Positions 22,862 to 32,255 of a stretch of 64,000 bases of DNA are shown here, piece by piece. This DNA comes from Linnemannia hyalina (lineage: Eukaryota > Mortierellomycota > Mortierellomycetes > Mortierellales > Mortierellaceae): contig JAHRHY010000001.1 of the NCBI GenBank assembly GCA_019671135.1, positions 434,001 to 498,000 of the forward strand, in the 5' to 3' direction. Both the position numbers and the translations under genes were made by a program. The notes under the pieces are model-generated. The model had not been told where the DNA came from, searched no databases, and saw only the letters and a program-made list of their open reading frames with translations. How positions within the stretch are numbered: the first letter of the stretch is position 1; every line of letters begins with the position of its first letter.

Positions 22862-23545
22862 CAGCTGTTGGGGCTGAAGGGTAGCTTGGATCCCTATCTG
22901 CTTTACCAGGCTTGCGATGTCTTTCAGCTTCTCTGGTATGTGTCCAACGACGAGACCGCTCTTGGAGCTATATTCAGACAAACGGCCATTGCGGCGAATG
23001 GATTAACCAAGGTCTCGGTCGTGATGAAGTTGGATTTGATGTCTACACTAGAGGGTCTTAGCAAACTATAGGAGGCGCTAGGCAAGACGGCTAAGGTTGC
23101 TGGGTCTATATATGGAGGCTTCGTTTGCTGATGAAGAGTGCTCGAAGAGTCTTTGACAGCTTGAAGCATTTGGATCTGGTCGAAGGCATTCATGGTATCC
23201 CGCCGTCAAAGTTGCCTATGCCTTTGCCAAAGCCGGCCAACTGAAAGATCTGAAGCAGTTGACGATGGAGGGCCTCTGCCGCCACGATCATTTCTTCCAA
23301 TGAGGGATCTCTCAGCTGTTGGGGCAGATCGCTGTCGACACACTCTAGTCTGTACTTATACACCAGCAAGCCAGCTGCTTCCTTGGTTATCTTTACCTGC
23401 ACAATCAAGACTGGGGTCAGGATGAGACCATCAAGGCATGGGTGGTGCTCACCGTCGTCGCCAAGCTGAACAACTCCTCCGACCAAGCCGTCAATGAGAC
23501 CACCCCTTCTGTGCTGCAGGATATGACAGTGGACCAAAGTGCCAC
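22862..23545 (+). pseudogene. Relic of an ARM-like helical-repeat protein (Mortierella repeat-protein family)
   Basis: Conceptual translation shows protein-like sequence broken by stops and frameshifts. First comes LYQACDVFQLLWYVSNDETA and VSVVMKLDLMSTLEGLSKL, ending at a stop at 23069-23071. It continues after frame changes as SWYPAVKVAYAFAKAGQLKD, then GISQLLGQIAVD and NQDWGQDETIKAWV. A TGA stands at 23301-23303 where homologues, as I remember them, have Trp. These segments match the helical-repeat core of large Mortierella proteins that also bear pentapeptide and WD40 repeats. Both ends are missing, so this is a decayed fragment, not a gene. The frame decay is seen directly; the family link is from memory. 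Confidence 0.75.
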
Positions 23546-25167
23546 GATCCACATACATACACACACACAGGGATGAACGCCTTTGCCTCCTGTCGAATGG
23601 AACGAATGGATAGTGATATTGAACACAATGGGACTGGAATGGGAGCGCGAGGGGAAACAAGAAAGGTGATGTTTATTACCATCAATGTCAGAGTTCCACT
23701 CTGGAAACGTTACCTGACCACATATCTCAGAGAGTTGCAAACCGGGTTTGTGAAAAGAGAACGGGAGGGGGAAGATGAGCCAGATTAGGTTTACTATTGC
23801 TCTCTTCCTCATCCCTGACTCTTTCACGGCACTACACTTAGAAACCTAGTTGGCGACTTGTACACATAGAGCTGTATCATAGTAATAATAATCATCAATT
23901 ATTGCTCCCCAACTCTCGTTCCCACCCCTGATTTCACTGTCTCCGCCTCATGCTGTTGCAGAAGAGCGCTTGCTACCTCGGCCTTTCCCCCTCGGATTTG
24001 AGTGATGCCTTTGACGGTCGACATGTTAGTGCATTGTTGGGTGCTGCTTGGCTGTGGGTGTTTGTGTTTTTGTATGTTATTTTATGCGTATTTTGTATGT
24101 GTGTGTGTACTTCTGATAGGGAAGAAAAGAAAATTGTATCCGTGTAACAAGGCAAGCGATTATTGCGTGTTTTGACATGTGTGTAACGAGAGATATCAAA
24201 AAGGACTCTTTCCTCCCTCTTTCATGCAGCGCGTATCGAGCGAGACACGGAGTTCCACAGCGACCAGTGAACAACAACAAACACCAGATAAAGGGACGAG
24301 AAATGCTAAAGCCATTATACGTTTTTTTTTTCGGGAAAAGTGAACAGGATAAAGTATTTATCCCTGCATCCCTCAAATTTTTCATTGGGTGTACAGTAAT
24401 GCATAACAATAGCCATGGACAAGTCAGGGGAGGCAGAGACAGAGAGAATAAGCTAGATCTATCTTAAGTTGGGGGGTGGGAGGGGACTATTGCAGGCATG
24501 CAGCTGCATGTGGCTGATGGGCTGAACTTGGGCTGATTATTGGCTAAACTTTGAGATAGCTACTACCAGGCAAGCTTACTACCAGGCGAATAGCCAAATT
24601 AAAGTCCGTGTCGACAAAGCCTTGGCACGGAAAAAATAATATTGGTTTCCAATGATCCTACTGGGTTACCGATAATCAGGGCCTAGACAACGCCGAAAAA
24701 GGAGTGAATCCATTTCTTTTGCTCAAATTTGTGCCCATGTTTACTAAAACAATGATAACATTTCCCAGATGGACCACTTGATCCTGTCAATACCTTCGCC
24801 TTCACACCACCAAGCCCTGTATGTTATGTTGCGATGGCCTTCAAAGCAATACCAATGGGGTTCCGAATCTAACATCAGTTTTTTTTACACGATTGGCACA
24901 TTGACAACTGGTTAATTAAAGAACACTTGCAGTCATAATGATTGGCTGTTGTTACCATGGTATGGTGCGAGTAACACTGAGAGTGCTGGCTGCTAAGCAC
25001 CTAATTGTGGCTTAGATTGTCAGAGATTTGCCAAGAAAAACCATAAACGTGTGCTGCCAAGATTTTGGGCCGCCAAGCTTTTGTGCAAGCCCGATTTTCA
25101 TACCGAGCCCCTGGTACAAAATCTTGGCAGCAAAGACGTCCAGCCGTGGTGCCTCTACAACCCAGCC
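23546..25167. other. Intergenic, partly AT-rich, no supported gene
   Basis: No gene found. Base composition becomes noticeably more AT-rich from 24480 to 25000. A short direct repeat CTACTACCAGGC occurs twice near 24565-24595, and a 16-bp inverted repeat lies at 25052-25132. A 65-codon frame at 23950-24147 starts with protein-like sequence (LLQKSACYLGLSPSDL) but dissolves into low complexity. Confidence 0.5.
25052..25132. repeat. 16-bp perfect inverted repeat with 49-nt loop
   Basis: TGCTGCCAAGATTTTG at 25052-25067 is the exact reverse complement of 25117-25132. The spacer is 49 nt. The element ends about 35 bases before a TATA box of the RTA1-like gene. It could be the remnant of a small inverted-repeat transposon or a cruciform-forming promoter element. 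No target-site duplication is obvious. Confidence 0.85.
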
Positions 25168-25175
25168 GTATAAAA
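25168..25175 (+). promoter_or_regulatory. TATA box of the RTA1-like gene
   Basis: TATAAAAG stands in CCGTATAAAAGTGC, about 140 bases before the ATG at 25314, a suitable distance for a fungal core promoter with a leader of about 110 nt. Confidence 0.6.
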
Positions 25176-25313
25176 GTGCTTGCAATTGAGCACAATCCCC
25201 CAATCCATTAGGAACAGAAAGAACAACGCCAATCCCCATCCCAATCATCAACTCGACCCGACTTGCAAACACAACAACAACAGAATATCTCTCACCTCCC
25301 ACCCTTGTCCCAA

Positions 25314-26445
25314 ATGGAACACGAAAAATACGAAATCATCAAGTACGAACCCAACCACCTGGGAAATATCGTCATCGGTGCCCTGTACGCCGTCGAGAGT
25401 TTCGCGTTCTTCTATTACATCTTCCGCCACAAAGCTAGATGGGCTTTATGTCTTCCCTTGGGCGCCATCGCTTCCTCCATTGGCTTCTTCATCAGACTCG
25501 GCCTGGAAAAAGATAACGTCTCCATAATGCTCTACGTTATCCAGAGCATGTTCATCGTCGCTTCACCATCTGCCTTCCTGGCATTCAACTACATGCTTTA
25601 CGGAAGACTCATTGCCGCGATTGATCCCCAGTTCGGTTCCGACAAAGCCCAGCCCAAAATGGAAAAGTCTCGCTTCTCCTTTATCCCACCACGCATTGTC
25701 GGACGTGTTTTTATTTGGTCAGACATCACCACTTTCATGATCCAAATCGCAGCAGGAGGCATGCTGGGCGGTGGAAAAGACAGCCCGACGCTCCTCAAGC
25801 TCGGTGACAAACTGTTCCTTATCGGTGTCATTGCCCAAGGTGTCTGTTACATCCTGTTCACTGCCTTGCTGACGGTTACTTTGATGCGACTGGTCTCCGA
25901 GAGACAGACTGCAGGACTTAATCGATCTGGAAGGGGCTGTATGGGTCTCGACCAAAACACCGTGAAAATGGCTGTCGGTTTCTACTTTTCGTCTTTGTGC
26001 ATCGCCGTAAGTACTTTCTTTCAGTCTCTGTTCGCACGTCGCTTTTATGCACACTCTTTGATCGACTGCTAATCAAATCACTCAACTTCTTTGCCTCCAG
26101 GTCCGATCTGTTTACCGTGTCATTGAATTTGCTCAAGGCCACAATGGATTTTTGGTCAGCCATGAAGGTAAGGACCAGGGCTGACGATGATTGCGGGCAT
26201 TTTTTTTTGATTTAGGCAAAAGTTCAGAGTACTCATCATTATCCTTCATTCGCTTTCTAGTCTACTTGTTTTTCCTTGATGCTGTGCCTCTTGTGTTGGC
26301 TATCGGTGTCTGGGTTATCCTTTGGCCCACAACGACTCTCGACAGGATTGCATCGGAGGCTCGAGATGGATCGCAGGCGTATAGCATGGAGTCCGGCAAC
26401 GCCCCACTCCGTCTTCCAAGCAGCGATAGCTCTCTTAGGAACTAG
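25314..26445 (+). CDS. RTA1-family membrane protein (lipid translocation / resistance type)
   Basis: Fungal RTA1/RTM1/RSB1 family proteins are seven-helix membrane proteins tied to resistance to toxic compounds and sphingoid-base translocation. Exons 25314-26006, 26101-26167 and 26261-26445 give 314 residues, normal for the family. Family-typical features are the N-terminal short tail EIIKYEPN, then helices with FIWSDITTFMIQIAAGGML and VRSVYRVIEFAQGHNGFL, followed by HE and a final helix YLFFLDAVPLVLAIGVWVIL. The C-terminal tail is short, polar and Ser-rich. Splice sites are canonical and restore VRSVYRVIEF exactly. A TATA box and an inverted repeat lie upstream. The substrate cannot be read from sequence. 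Confidence 0.9.
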
Positions 26446-27677
26446 GAGGATGCCGAAACAAGCAGGACACCGAAATTAGACTGACTTAAGATTTACTAAA
26501 GCTTGATATCACACCAACCATTTGCGCCTCTTCGAATGCAACACATGTCGTGTATGTGCACAACAGATGTGAGATGTTTAGCAGTTGCTAGTCGCAGTGG
26601 TTGCATGTATGCCCACGCGAAAAGAGGAAGATAGGTTTCTGTCCAGCTAAACTCTTTTTCTCCAACATACTTGCTCGCACACGCATTCATACACACACAT
26701 ACTTCCACCATTCACAACAGTAACCAGTACCCGACTGCCCAACTCATTGTGTGTCATGATTGCAAGGGCGCTGCGCGTAAGCATCAAATGAATATATGAG
26801 GGGATGGTGGTGCAGGTGAGAGTGCTGAAGGTTCGAATAGTAACTCGGAGGCGAGAGGGCGGGAGGTAAGTCGATTGCAAATCGAGGTCGAGTTGCATTT
26901 GTGACCAAAGGTTAGGCTTTGGTGGCTATTTTCAAAGGCAAAAGGAAAAGGCGTTCTTTTCTTTCTCGAGATGTGCGCAAAAAGCAGGCCCTGTGTTTGC
27001 TGTTGTGTGGGAATGAGAGAGACCATGGAAGCAACAGATACAATACTTTTGTCACTGAATTTGGTTTGTTTTATTTATCGACATAAGTGTTTTCCATGCA
27101 TGGACAGGGAAGCAAGCCAGGAAATGGACTGCCCCTGAGGAAAAGATAGAAACTACAAGAGATCAGGTTGTTGCTGCAAGTCCATTTTCATTATCACTCG
27201 CATCTATAACACTTCTTCTCTCCTACAAAACCAATTATTTAAGATAGCCACCGCCTTTGGACACTCAGTAAGGACAGAACGCTCAGGAAGGAGGAGACAC
27301 AGAAAACAACGTGTTGAGGGCCGGTTATAATACAACATGCATCATTCACCTTTTAACCCATGTTTCGTTGATTATTTTTGTTCTTGTTAAAACCAAGCCA
27401 AATGTTGATCGCTCCCCTCCTTGTCGCCATTGCCACTGCTGTTTTGAAGGCGCATCTTCGATCGAGTGGGTCCATTTCACATGGATAGTGATATGCAACC
27501 AGAGACATTGCGAAATTTTCCCTTCACGTTTCCTTGGCGACAGTAGCTCTTTTAAACGCAGCAAGGTATGCTGCCTCAAGTTCCGGGGTATTGGTTTAGA
27601 GTCAATGAATGCAACAAAGTACCCCATTTTATTTAGCGCTACGTTTACCCCAGCCGCCTTTAGCCTGTTCATGAATA
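26446..27677. other. Intergenic, no supported gene
   Basis: No gene supported. Two overlapping frames at 27311-27727 (plus) and 27346-27672 (minus) have protein-like stretches (ELEAAYLAAFKRATVAKE in a third minus frame) but carry stops and match nothing I recognise. The plus frame runs into rRNA-derived sequence at 27678. Confidence 0.45.
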
Positions 27678-28428
27678 AGATAACTGGCTTGTGGCAACCA
27701 AGCGTTCATAGCGACGTTGCTTTTTGATCCTTCGATGTCGGCCCTTCCTATCGTATTGAAGCAGAATTCAGTAAGCGTTGGCTAATAGAGAACGTGAGCT
27801 AGGTTTTGGCCGTCGTGAGACAAGTTAGTTTTAGCTGCTGATAAAATGTTGTTGCAACAGTAATTGAACTTGGTACGAGAGGAGCCATTCATTCGGATAA
27901 TTGGTATTTGGGTCTGAATGAGTAGGCAATGGCCCGAAGCTATCCGTTGGGTTATGACTGAACGCCTATAAGTCAGAACTCGTGCTATAACGCAACGATT
28001 GCCGCCTTGTGCCGTTTTTAGTTGAATACGAATAGACCCACGGCCCTAAATCATGCGAACGTAGGAGCGACTTTGTGAGGTTCCTGCTAATGTTAATTCC
28101 GGCTTTAATTGAACGGGTATTTCTCTTACCCTGTGCCACAGTATCATAAAACGCTTATCTACATCGCCTTGCTTTACCTCGCCTTCCTTATCCAGGCCTC
28201 CAGTACGTTAGTGTAAATACCCCTCTCTACTTGTATAATAAGCATCATCCTTTCTTGCCCATTCCTCTTATCTTTAGTACTCTCCTGCCCTTGCACTCAC
28301 CTTTGTCCCCTGCCTATTTTCTTGTGCTCATCCTCTTGTCCCGCTACTATTACAGCAGTAGAGTGCTATTGTTTGCTACGATACGCTGAGATTCTGAGAT
28401 TAACCCTACTGTTCAATAGATTTGTTCG
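27678..28428 (+). pseudogene. Degenerate 3' fragment of the 28S rRNA gene
   Basis: From GATAACTGGCTTGTGGC onward the sequence follows the 3' end of fungal 25S/28S rRNA: AGCGTTCATAGCGAC, GATCCTTCGATGTCGGC, GAAGCAGAATTC, GAACGTGAGCT, CGTCGTGAGACA, GGTACGAGAGGA, TTCATTCGGATAATTGG, TATGACTGAACGCC, GTTGAATACGAATAGACC and, at the very end, GCTGAGATT with GATTTGTTCG. It is not functional: about 12 bases normally present after GTAAGCGTTGG are missing near 27780, two bases are missing in GAAGCTATCCGTTGG, and several near-universal positions are changed. The fragment starts abruptly; the upstream CCACAGG of the same helix is absent. About 750 nt remain. Identification rests on remembered conserved rRNA sequence. 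Confidence 0.9.
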
Positions 28429-28829
28429 AATGAACAACATCTCGTTTGTTCTTCTACCCGGGGCTTGATTTAAGGGCGGTTCAGAGGTTGGACTTGTTGC
28501 GCGCCTAGGCGTGTGTACCTGCCTTGTAAAGACGTTAAAGAAAAGTGAATTCACTTTGGTGGCGACAGGCCGACAGGTCCTTCATGACCCTGTCAAGCCA
28601 CATTCAATGCTCAGTTCAATTGCAAGCACCTAAGATCACAAGCCCCAGCCTTTTTTTTTTTTTTTTTTGAATGATTCCGTGAGAAACGAGGGTTTTGCCA
28701 CCGAAGAGATGTTTTTATTTCCTCGAGGGGACTATTTCCCATTTTCTTTTCTCATTCACTCACTTTTTCCACTCTATCCATTCTCGTTCCTCCACCACCA
28801 CCATCACCACCACCACACACTCGTATTAA
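28429..28829. other. Spacer between rDNA fragment and tandem paralogue 1
   Basis: Starts with sequence that could be remnant ribosomal spacer, contains a T17-18 run at about 28651-28668, and ends in a CT-rich leader with (CAC)n just before the ATG at 28830. No gene seen. Confidence 0.4.
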
Positions 28830-29591
28830 ATGGAGTCTCTGTTAAGCTCTCTCACTTTCAACGCGTTGCAGGGCAGACCCGTTCCGGAGACTCACTCTGC
28901 CAACCACGACCTCGCGCGTCTCGTTACCAGAAAGTGGGAGATCTACGCAGGCCAAGAACAAGAGCAAGAACATACCAGCAGCATGAACGACTTCAGCTTC
29001 TTCTTGCAAAAGACGGAAGGAGATAACCTCGAGAAGATCGTTTTTCAAAGAGACATCTATGCCGATTTCGCAACGCTAAGCATGTCTAATCCATGGGAGA
29101 GGATATCCTTCAAAGTCATTGGTTCGCCCATGTGCCTCTATCGTCTGGGCTGCACCTTTCCCTCGGGCGTTCATATCGTGCCATCGGACAAGTCGGCATG
29201 GTGGTCTGGGTTCATTCACAAGGCGACGGGTCGGTACTTTGGAATCACGGATATCAAAGGTCGTCCAGCCCTCAGAACTATCCAAGAGCAATCCGATCTC
29301 CGATTCCAGGATGGACAGTGGCAGCTCTTCCAAGATCTAACAGGATTAAGCCGCTCAGTGATGAGGACCATCTCGCAACCCTACCTCGAAGAGCTTCCAA
29401 AGGAACTTGTCGATCATCTCTCAGATCCCGACACAGGCGATGTTGTTGTTCTCAAGAAGATGCAGGACTTTGTTGAGGCCAACAATATCTTCACAAACGA
29501 TATTGCCGAACTGCTGAGCTACCTTGCTTCCGACCAGTGTGCCCATGGATATGGAGATCTTGTTGCCGGTTGCGAGGAGCGAGAGCCTTAA
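28830..29591 (+). CDS. Hypothetical protein, tandem paralogue 1 (253 residues)
   Basis: I do not recognise the family. A single exon of 253 codons starts at AAATGGAG after a CT-rich leader. It is clearly homologous to the gene at 30155-30895: shared blocks include SLTFNALQ at the N-terminus, LYRLGCTFPSGVHI, DKSAWWSGFIHKATGRYFG, DIKG, and at the C-terminus ELLSYLASDQCAHGYGDLVAG. No signal peptide or membrane segment is visible, and the protein is moderately acidic. The conserved Cys, Trp-Trp and HGY motifs may be structural or ligand-binding. A local duplication is the simplest origin. Function is unknown. Confidence 0.8.
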   Translation: MESLLSSLTFNALQGRPVPETHSANHDLARLVTRKWEIYAGQEQEQEHTSSMNDFSFFLQKTEGDNLEKIVFQRDIYADFATLSMSNPWERISFKVIGSPMCLYRLGCTFPSGVHIVPSDKSAWWSGFIHKATGRYFGITDIKGRPALRTIQEQSDLRFQDGQWQLFQDLTGLSRSVMRTISQPYLEELPKELVDHLSDPDTGDVVVLKKMQDFVEANNIFTNDIAELLSYLASDQCAHGYGDLVAGCEEREP

Positions 29592-30154
29592 GACGAGTCG
29601 ATGGAAACAAGACTACTGGATCCCAAACGCAGACGATATATGTCATGAGGACCACTTTCTTTCTTCCTCTTTTTTTTTTGTTCGAACCAGTCGCCGGACA
29701 GGCGCATTTGAAGATAAACTTTGATGGCGAATGATCCGATCTGTCGTGAACTGGGCTAAGGCGGGGCAGGGTTGTCGCTTTCTCAAGCAAGATCAGGGAG
29801 TGTAAGGAAGAGATCAAAGGGAACAGGGCTGAGTTAAACTAAGAGGACTGAAAGGATATGTGTATCGAATGAATATGTCTGTGAGTATATGTGTGTGTGT
29901 TGCCTTTGCGAGCATAATTGTTTTTAGTCGAGTAATTTCATTGTTTGATGTCATCATGCTTGGCGACAAAACAATAATGGTGGCAAAACAAGTTCAGTGG
30001 ACGCGACACTATCGTGTGGGTACAGAAAACCCCGCTCTTTTTTTATTTTTGTCCTCTCCTTCCTCTTATCCACCCACATTCGAATACACACCCTTCACAT
30101 TCTCACAAACACAAGCACAAACACACCGTCTCTCTCCTTCATATACTCAAAATC
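29592..30154. other. Spacer between the two tandem paralogues
   Basis: About 560 bases holding the 3' flank of copy 1 and the CT- and CA-rich leader of copy 2 (30035-30150). No other gene seen. Confidence 0.45.
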
Positions 30155-30895
30155 ATGTCTCCCTTGCTCAAAACCCTCACCTTCAACGCCCTTCAGCGGA
30201 AATCCATCACATCAAGGCACTGCGCCAACCACAAGCTCTCCTACTACGTAATAGACAAATGGGACATCCCAGAGGAAGGCACCTTCTCAACCGTCGGCAC
30301 TAGCAGTGGGATTGATCACTGTGTCTACCTCAAGACCTCCAAGGATGGCTCCTCTCCTGATCGACTCGCTTTCGATGGCAACCGTAACAACTTCCTTAAC
30401 GACAGGACCTTGTTCAGAGATCTGGGATCTCCATTATCTCTCTACCGCCTCGGCTGCACCTTCCCTTCCGCGGTCCATATCGAGCAAACGGACAAGTCGG
30501 CATGGTGGTCTGCACTCACCCACATGACCACAGGCAAATATTTTGGATTCGCTGATATCAAAGGAGGAGTCGAACTCAGGATCCGAAGCGAAGAGGTGTA
30601 CTTAAGCCACTACATGCACAAAAACGGTGAGAGTGCCTGGCGCGCCATGGACGAATTGACAAAGCAACAAGCTAACGAGATTGCACTGGAGCCCTACTTG
30701 GATACACTGCCACAGGAGATGGTCGATCGTCTTTCTGCGCCCGAGACGGGGGATCCGGCCTTGTTGGAGGATCTGAGCAAGTTTGTCGAAGACAACAGGG
30801 TCTTCAAGGAAGATATGCTTGAGCTGTTGAGTTATCTGGCCTCAGACCAGTGTGTGCATGGATACGATAACCTCGTTGCCGGTTACGAGGCCTGA
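30155..30895 (+). CDS. Hypothetical protein, tandem paralogue 2 (246 residues)
   Basis: Second copy of the unrecognised family, single exon, 246 codons, ATG in AAAATCATGTCT. Aligned with copy 1 it keeps TLTFNALQ, GSPLSLYRLGCTFPSAVHI, DKSAWWSALTHMTTGKYFGF, ADIKGG, EPYLDTLPQEMVDRLS, PETGD and ELLSYLASDQCVHGYDNLVAG. The most variable parts are residues 25-75 and the segment after DIKG. Divergence is spread over the whole length while both frames stay open, which indicates that both copies have been under selection as proteins. No known domain. The earlier in-frame ATG at 30014 was rejected because the intervening codons look like leader DNA. Confidence 0.8.
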   Translation: MSPLLKTLTFNALQRKSITSRHCANHKLSYYVIDKWDIPEEGTFSTVGTSSGIDHCVYLKTSKDGSSPDRLAFDGNRNNFLNDRTLFRDLGSPLSLYRLGCTFPSAVHIEQTDKSAWWSALTHMTTGKYFGFADIKGGVELRIRSEEVYLSHYMHKNGESAWRAMDELTKQQANEIALEPYLDTLPQEMVDRLSAPETGDPALLEDLSKFVEDNRVFKEDMLELLSYLASDQCVHGYDNLVAGYEA

Positions 30896-31353
30896 TAGGA
30901 TGCAAAAAAAAAAAAAAGGCTGTCGCAGGAATCTTCTTTGCTTTTCTGCGTTTTGAGAAAGAAAACAAGAGATTTGCCTGAGAATAGGTCTTCCACAGTT
31001 GCCCAAATGAATAAAAAATGCGTCTTTTTGAGTCATGGATGGAGGCAAACTGAAATACCATGATGAGGTGGCTGGGCTCAGAGCTTCGCTGAGAAAGGCA
31101 TGGGAGTGGTGGCGCTCCCCTCTCTATCTCGCCCACTCCATGTAGTGCATATGCCTCTCACTCACTCTCTCTTTCTCTCTCGTTCTTCCTCTTTTTTTTT
31201 CTCCTTTTCCTCTTCCTCCTTGTTTCTCCTCTTTCTCGCTTACTTCAACACCTTCGATATTTTCACCTCATCCTCAATCCTTTTCCCCTTCCTTTTCTTC
31301 ATTGTTTTCTTCGCTGCATTCATATCCTCTCCACTTACAACGAAACGTACACG
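30896..31353. other. Spacer and CT-rich leader of the 130-residue ORF
   Basis: Contains an A-run at 30904-30917 and a pyrimidine-rich tract 31155-31320, the type of leader seen before the coding genes here. No gene seen. Confidence 0.4.
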
Positions 31354-31746
31354 ATGAAGGACTGCGTGATGTTTGTGGAAGGTGACATCTCTCCAGCTTC
31401 TATACAGATTCTCACTGATTACACCAAAGGTTGGGACTTGCTTTTGTTCCGCCATGAGACGCGGAACCATCTCGAGAGAAAGAACAAGTGCTATTCTTTG
31501 AGAATCATCCCGTATGTGTACTTGTTGTGGGACAAGCAGTCGGAGGGAGATGAAAGAACCATCGTACTGCATTGCTTCGACAAGACAGTCGCCGCACCTG
31601 GTCTCAAAAGAATGGCGCAGTTTCTCCGGTTTGAGCTCACTTATGGCTTGACCTTCTTCATGTACATCAACATGGGCATTTGGGACTTTATGAATGCAGA
31701 AGATGAGAGACCGCGGGATGGTGTCCACAGATGGATTAACGCTTGA
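31354..31746 (+). CDS. Hypothetical protein (130 residues), possibly truncated
   Basis: A single open frame after a CT-rich leader, starting MKDCVMFVEGDISPASIQIL. The sequence looks like a folded globular protein (YSLRIIPYVYLLWDKQSEGD, FLRFELTYGLTFFMYINMG) with no low-complexity runs, but I know no family. It ends at a stop only 11 bases before the ATG of the next frame at 31758, which is in a different phase. The two could be halves of one gene split by a frameshift or by an unrecognised intron. There is no sign of a signal peptide. Confidence 0.5.
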   Translation: MKDCVMFVEGDISPASIQILTDYTKGWDLLLFRHETRNHLERKNKCYSLRIIPYVYLLWDKQSEGDERTIVLHCFDKTVAAPGLKRMAQFLRFELTYGLTFFMYINMGIWDFMNAEDERPRDGVHRWINA

Positions 31747-31757
31747 ACCAAATCGCC

Positions 31758-32051
31758 ATGTCAATGACAACCCTTGCGGCGACGCACGGCGGCGGCAGCG
31801 GGTGCCTGATCTGCCAGTCCAAAAACCAGCAATTCCAGGCTAAGGACGAGGTTATCCGAGCTAAAGACGCGGTCATTGCCGTTAAGGACGACGCTATTAC
31901 CCAGAAGGACCAGGCCTTGAAAGCCGAGAGTGAGCTCCGAGAACCCCAGAGAATGTGTTGGTCCAGTGAGGCGAGAGACGGGGGTGGTTGTGGGGGAGTG
32001 CTCGGAGCCAACTCGGCATCATTGTTACCTTTTCTTTCTCACAGTTCATAA
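31758..32051 (+). CDS. Small ORF with perfect KD heptad repeats (98 residues), uncertain
   Basis: The frame MSMTTLAATHGGGSGCLICQ is followed by four consecutive seven-residue units beginning KD: KDEVIRA, KDAVIAV, KDDAITQ, KDQALKA. The spacing predicts a short coiled coil. A CxxC (CLIC) precedes it. The last third is Gly/Ser-rich and may be out of frame. Similar KD-type coiled coils occur in several unrelated proteins, so no function follows. It may be the 3' part of the 31354-31746 gene after a frameshift. Confidence 0.35.
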   Translation: MSMTTLAATHGGGSGCLICQSKNQQFQAKDEVIRAKDAVIAVKDDAITQKDQALKAESELREPQRMCWSSEARDGGGCGGVLGANSASLLPFLSHSS

Positions 32052-32255
32052 AATCATTGTCAACACATATTGCACACCTTTACTTTTGTGAGAATAAAGA
32101 CGAGTGGTATGCTTTATTTGAGAACGGGCGAGAGGGAGTAGTGAGTTAAAGTAACAAAGTAACAAAAAAAAGAATGGGTGAGGAAGATACGTGGACTAGT
32201 AATCCTACGTTTTTACAGGTCCCAACTCGGTCGTGTCTTCACTCTCTGATGAGAT

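Noticed and set aside
27311..27727. 138-codon plus frame and overlapping 108-codon minus frame
   Set aside because: The plus frame runs into rRNA-derived sequence and neither matches anything; a third frame looks protein-like but has stops.
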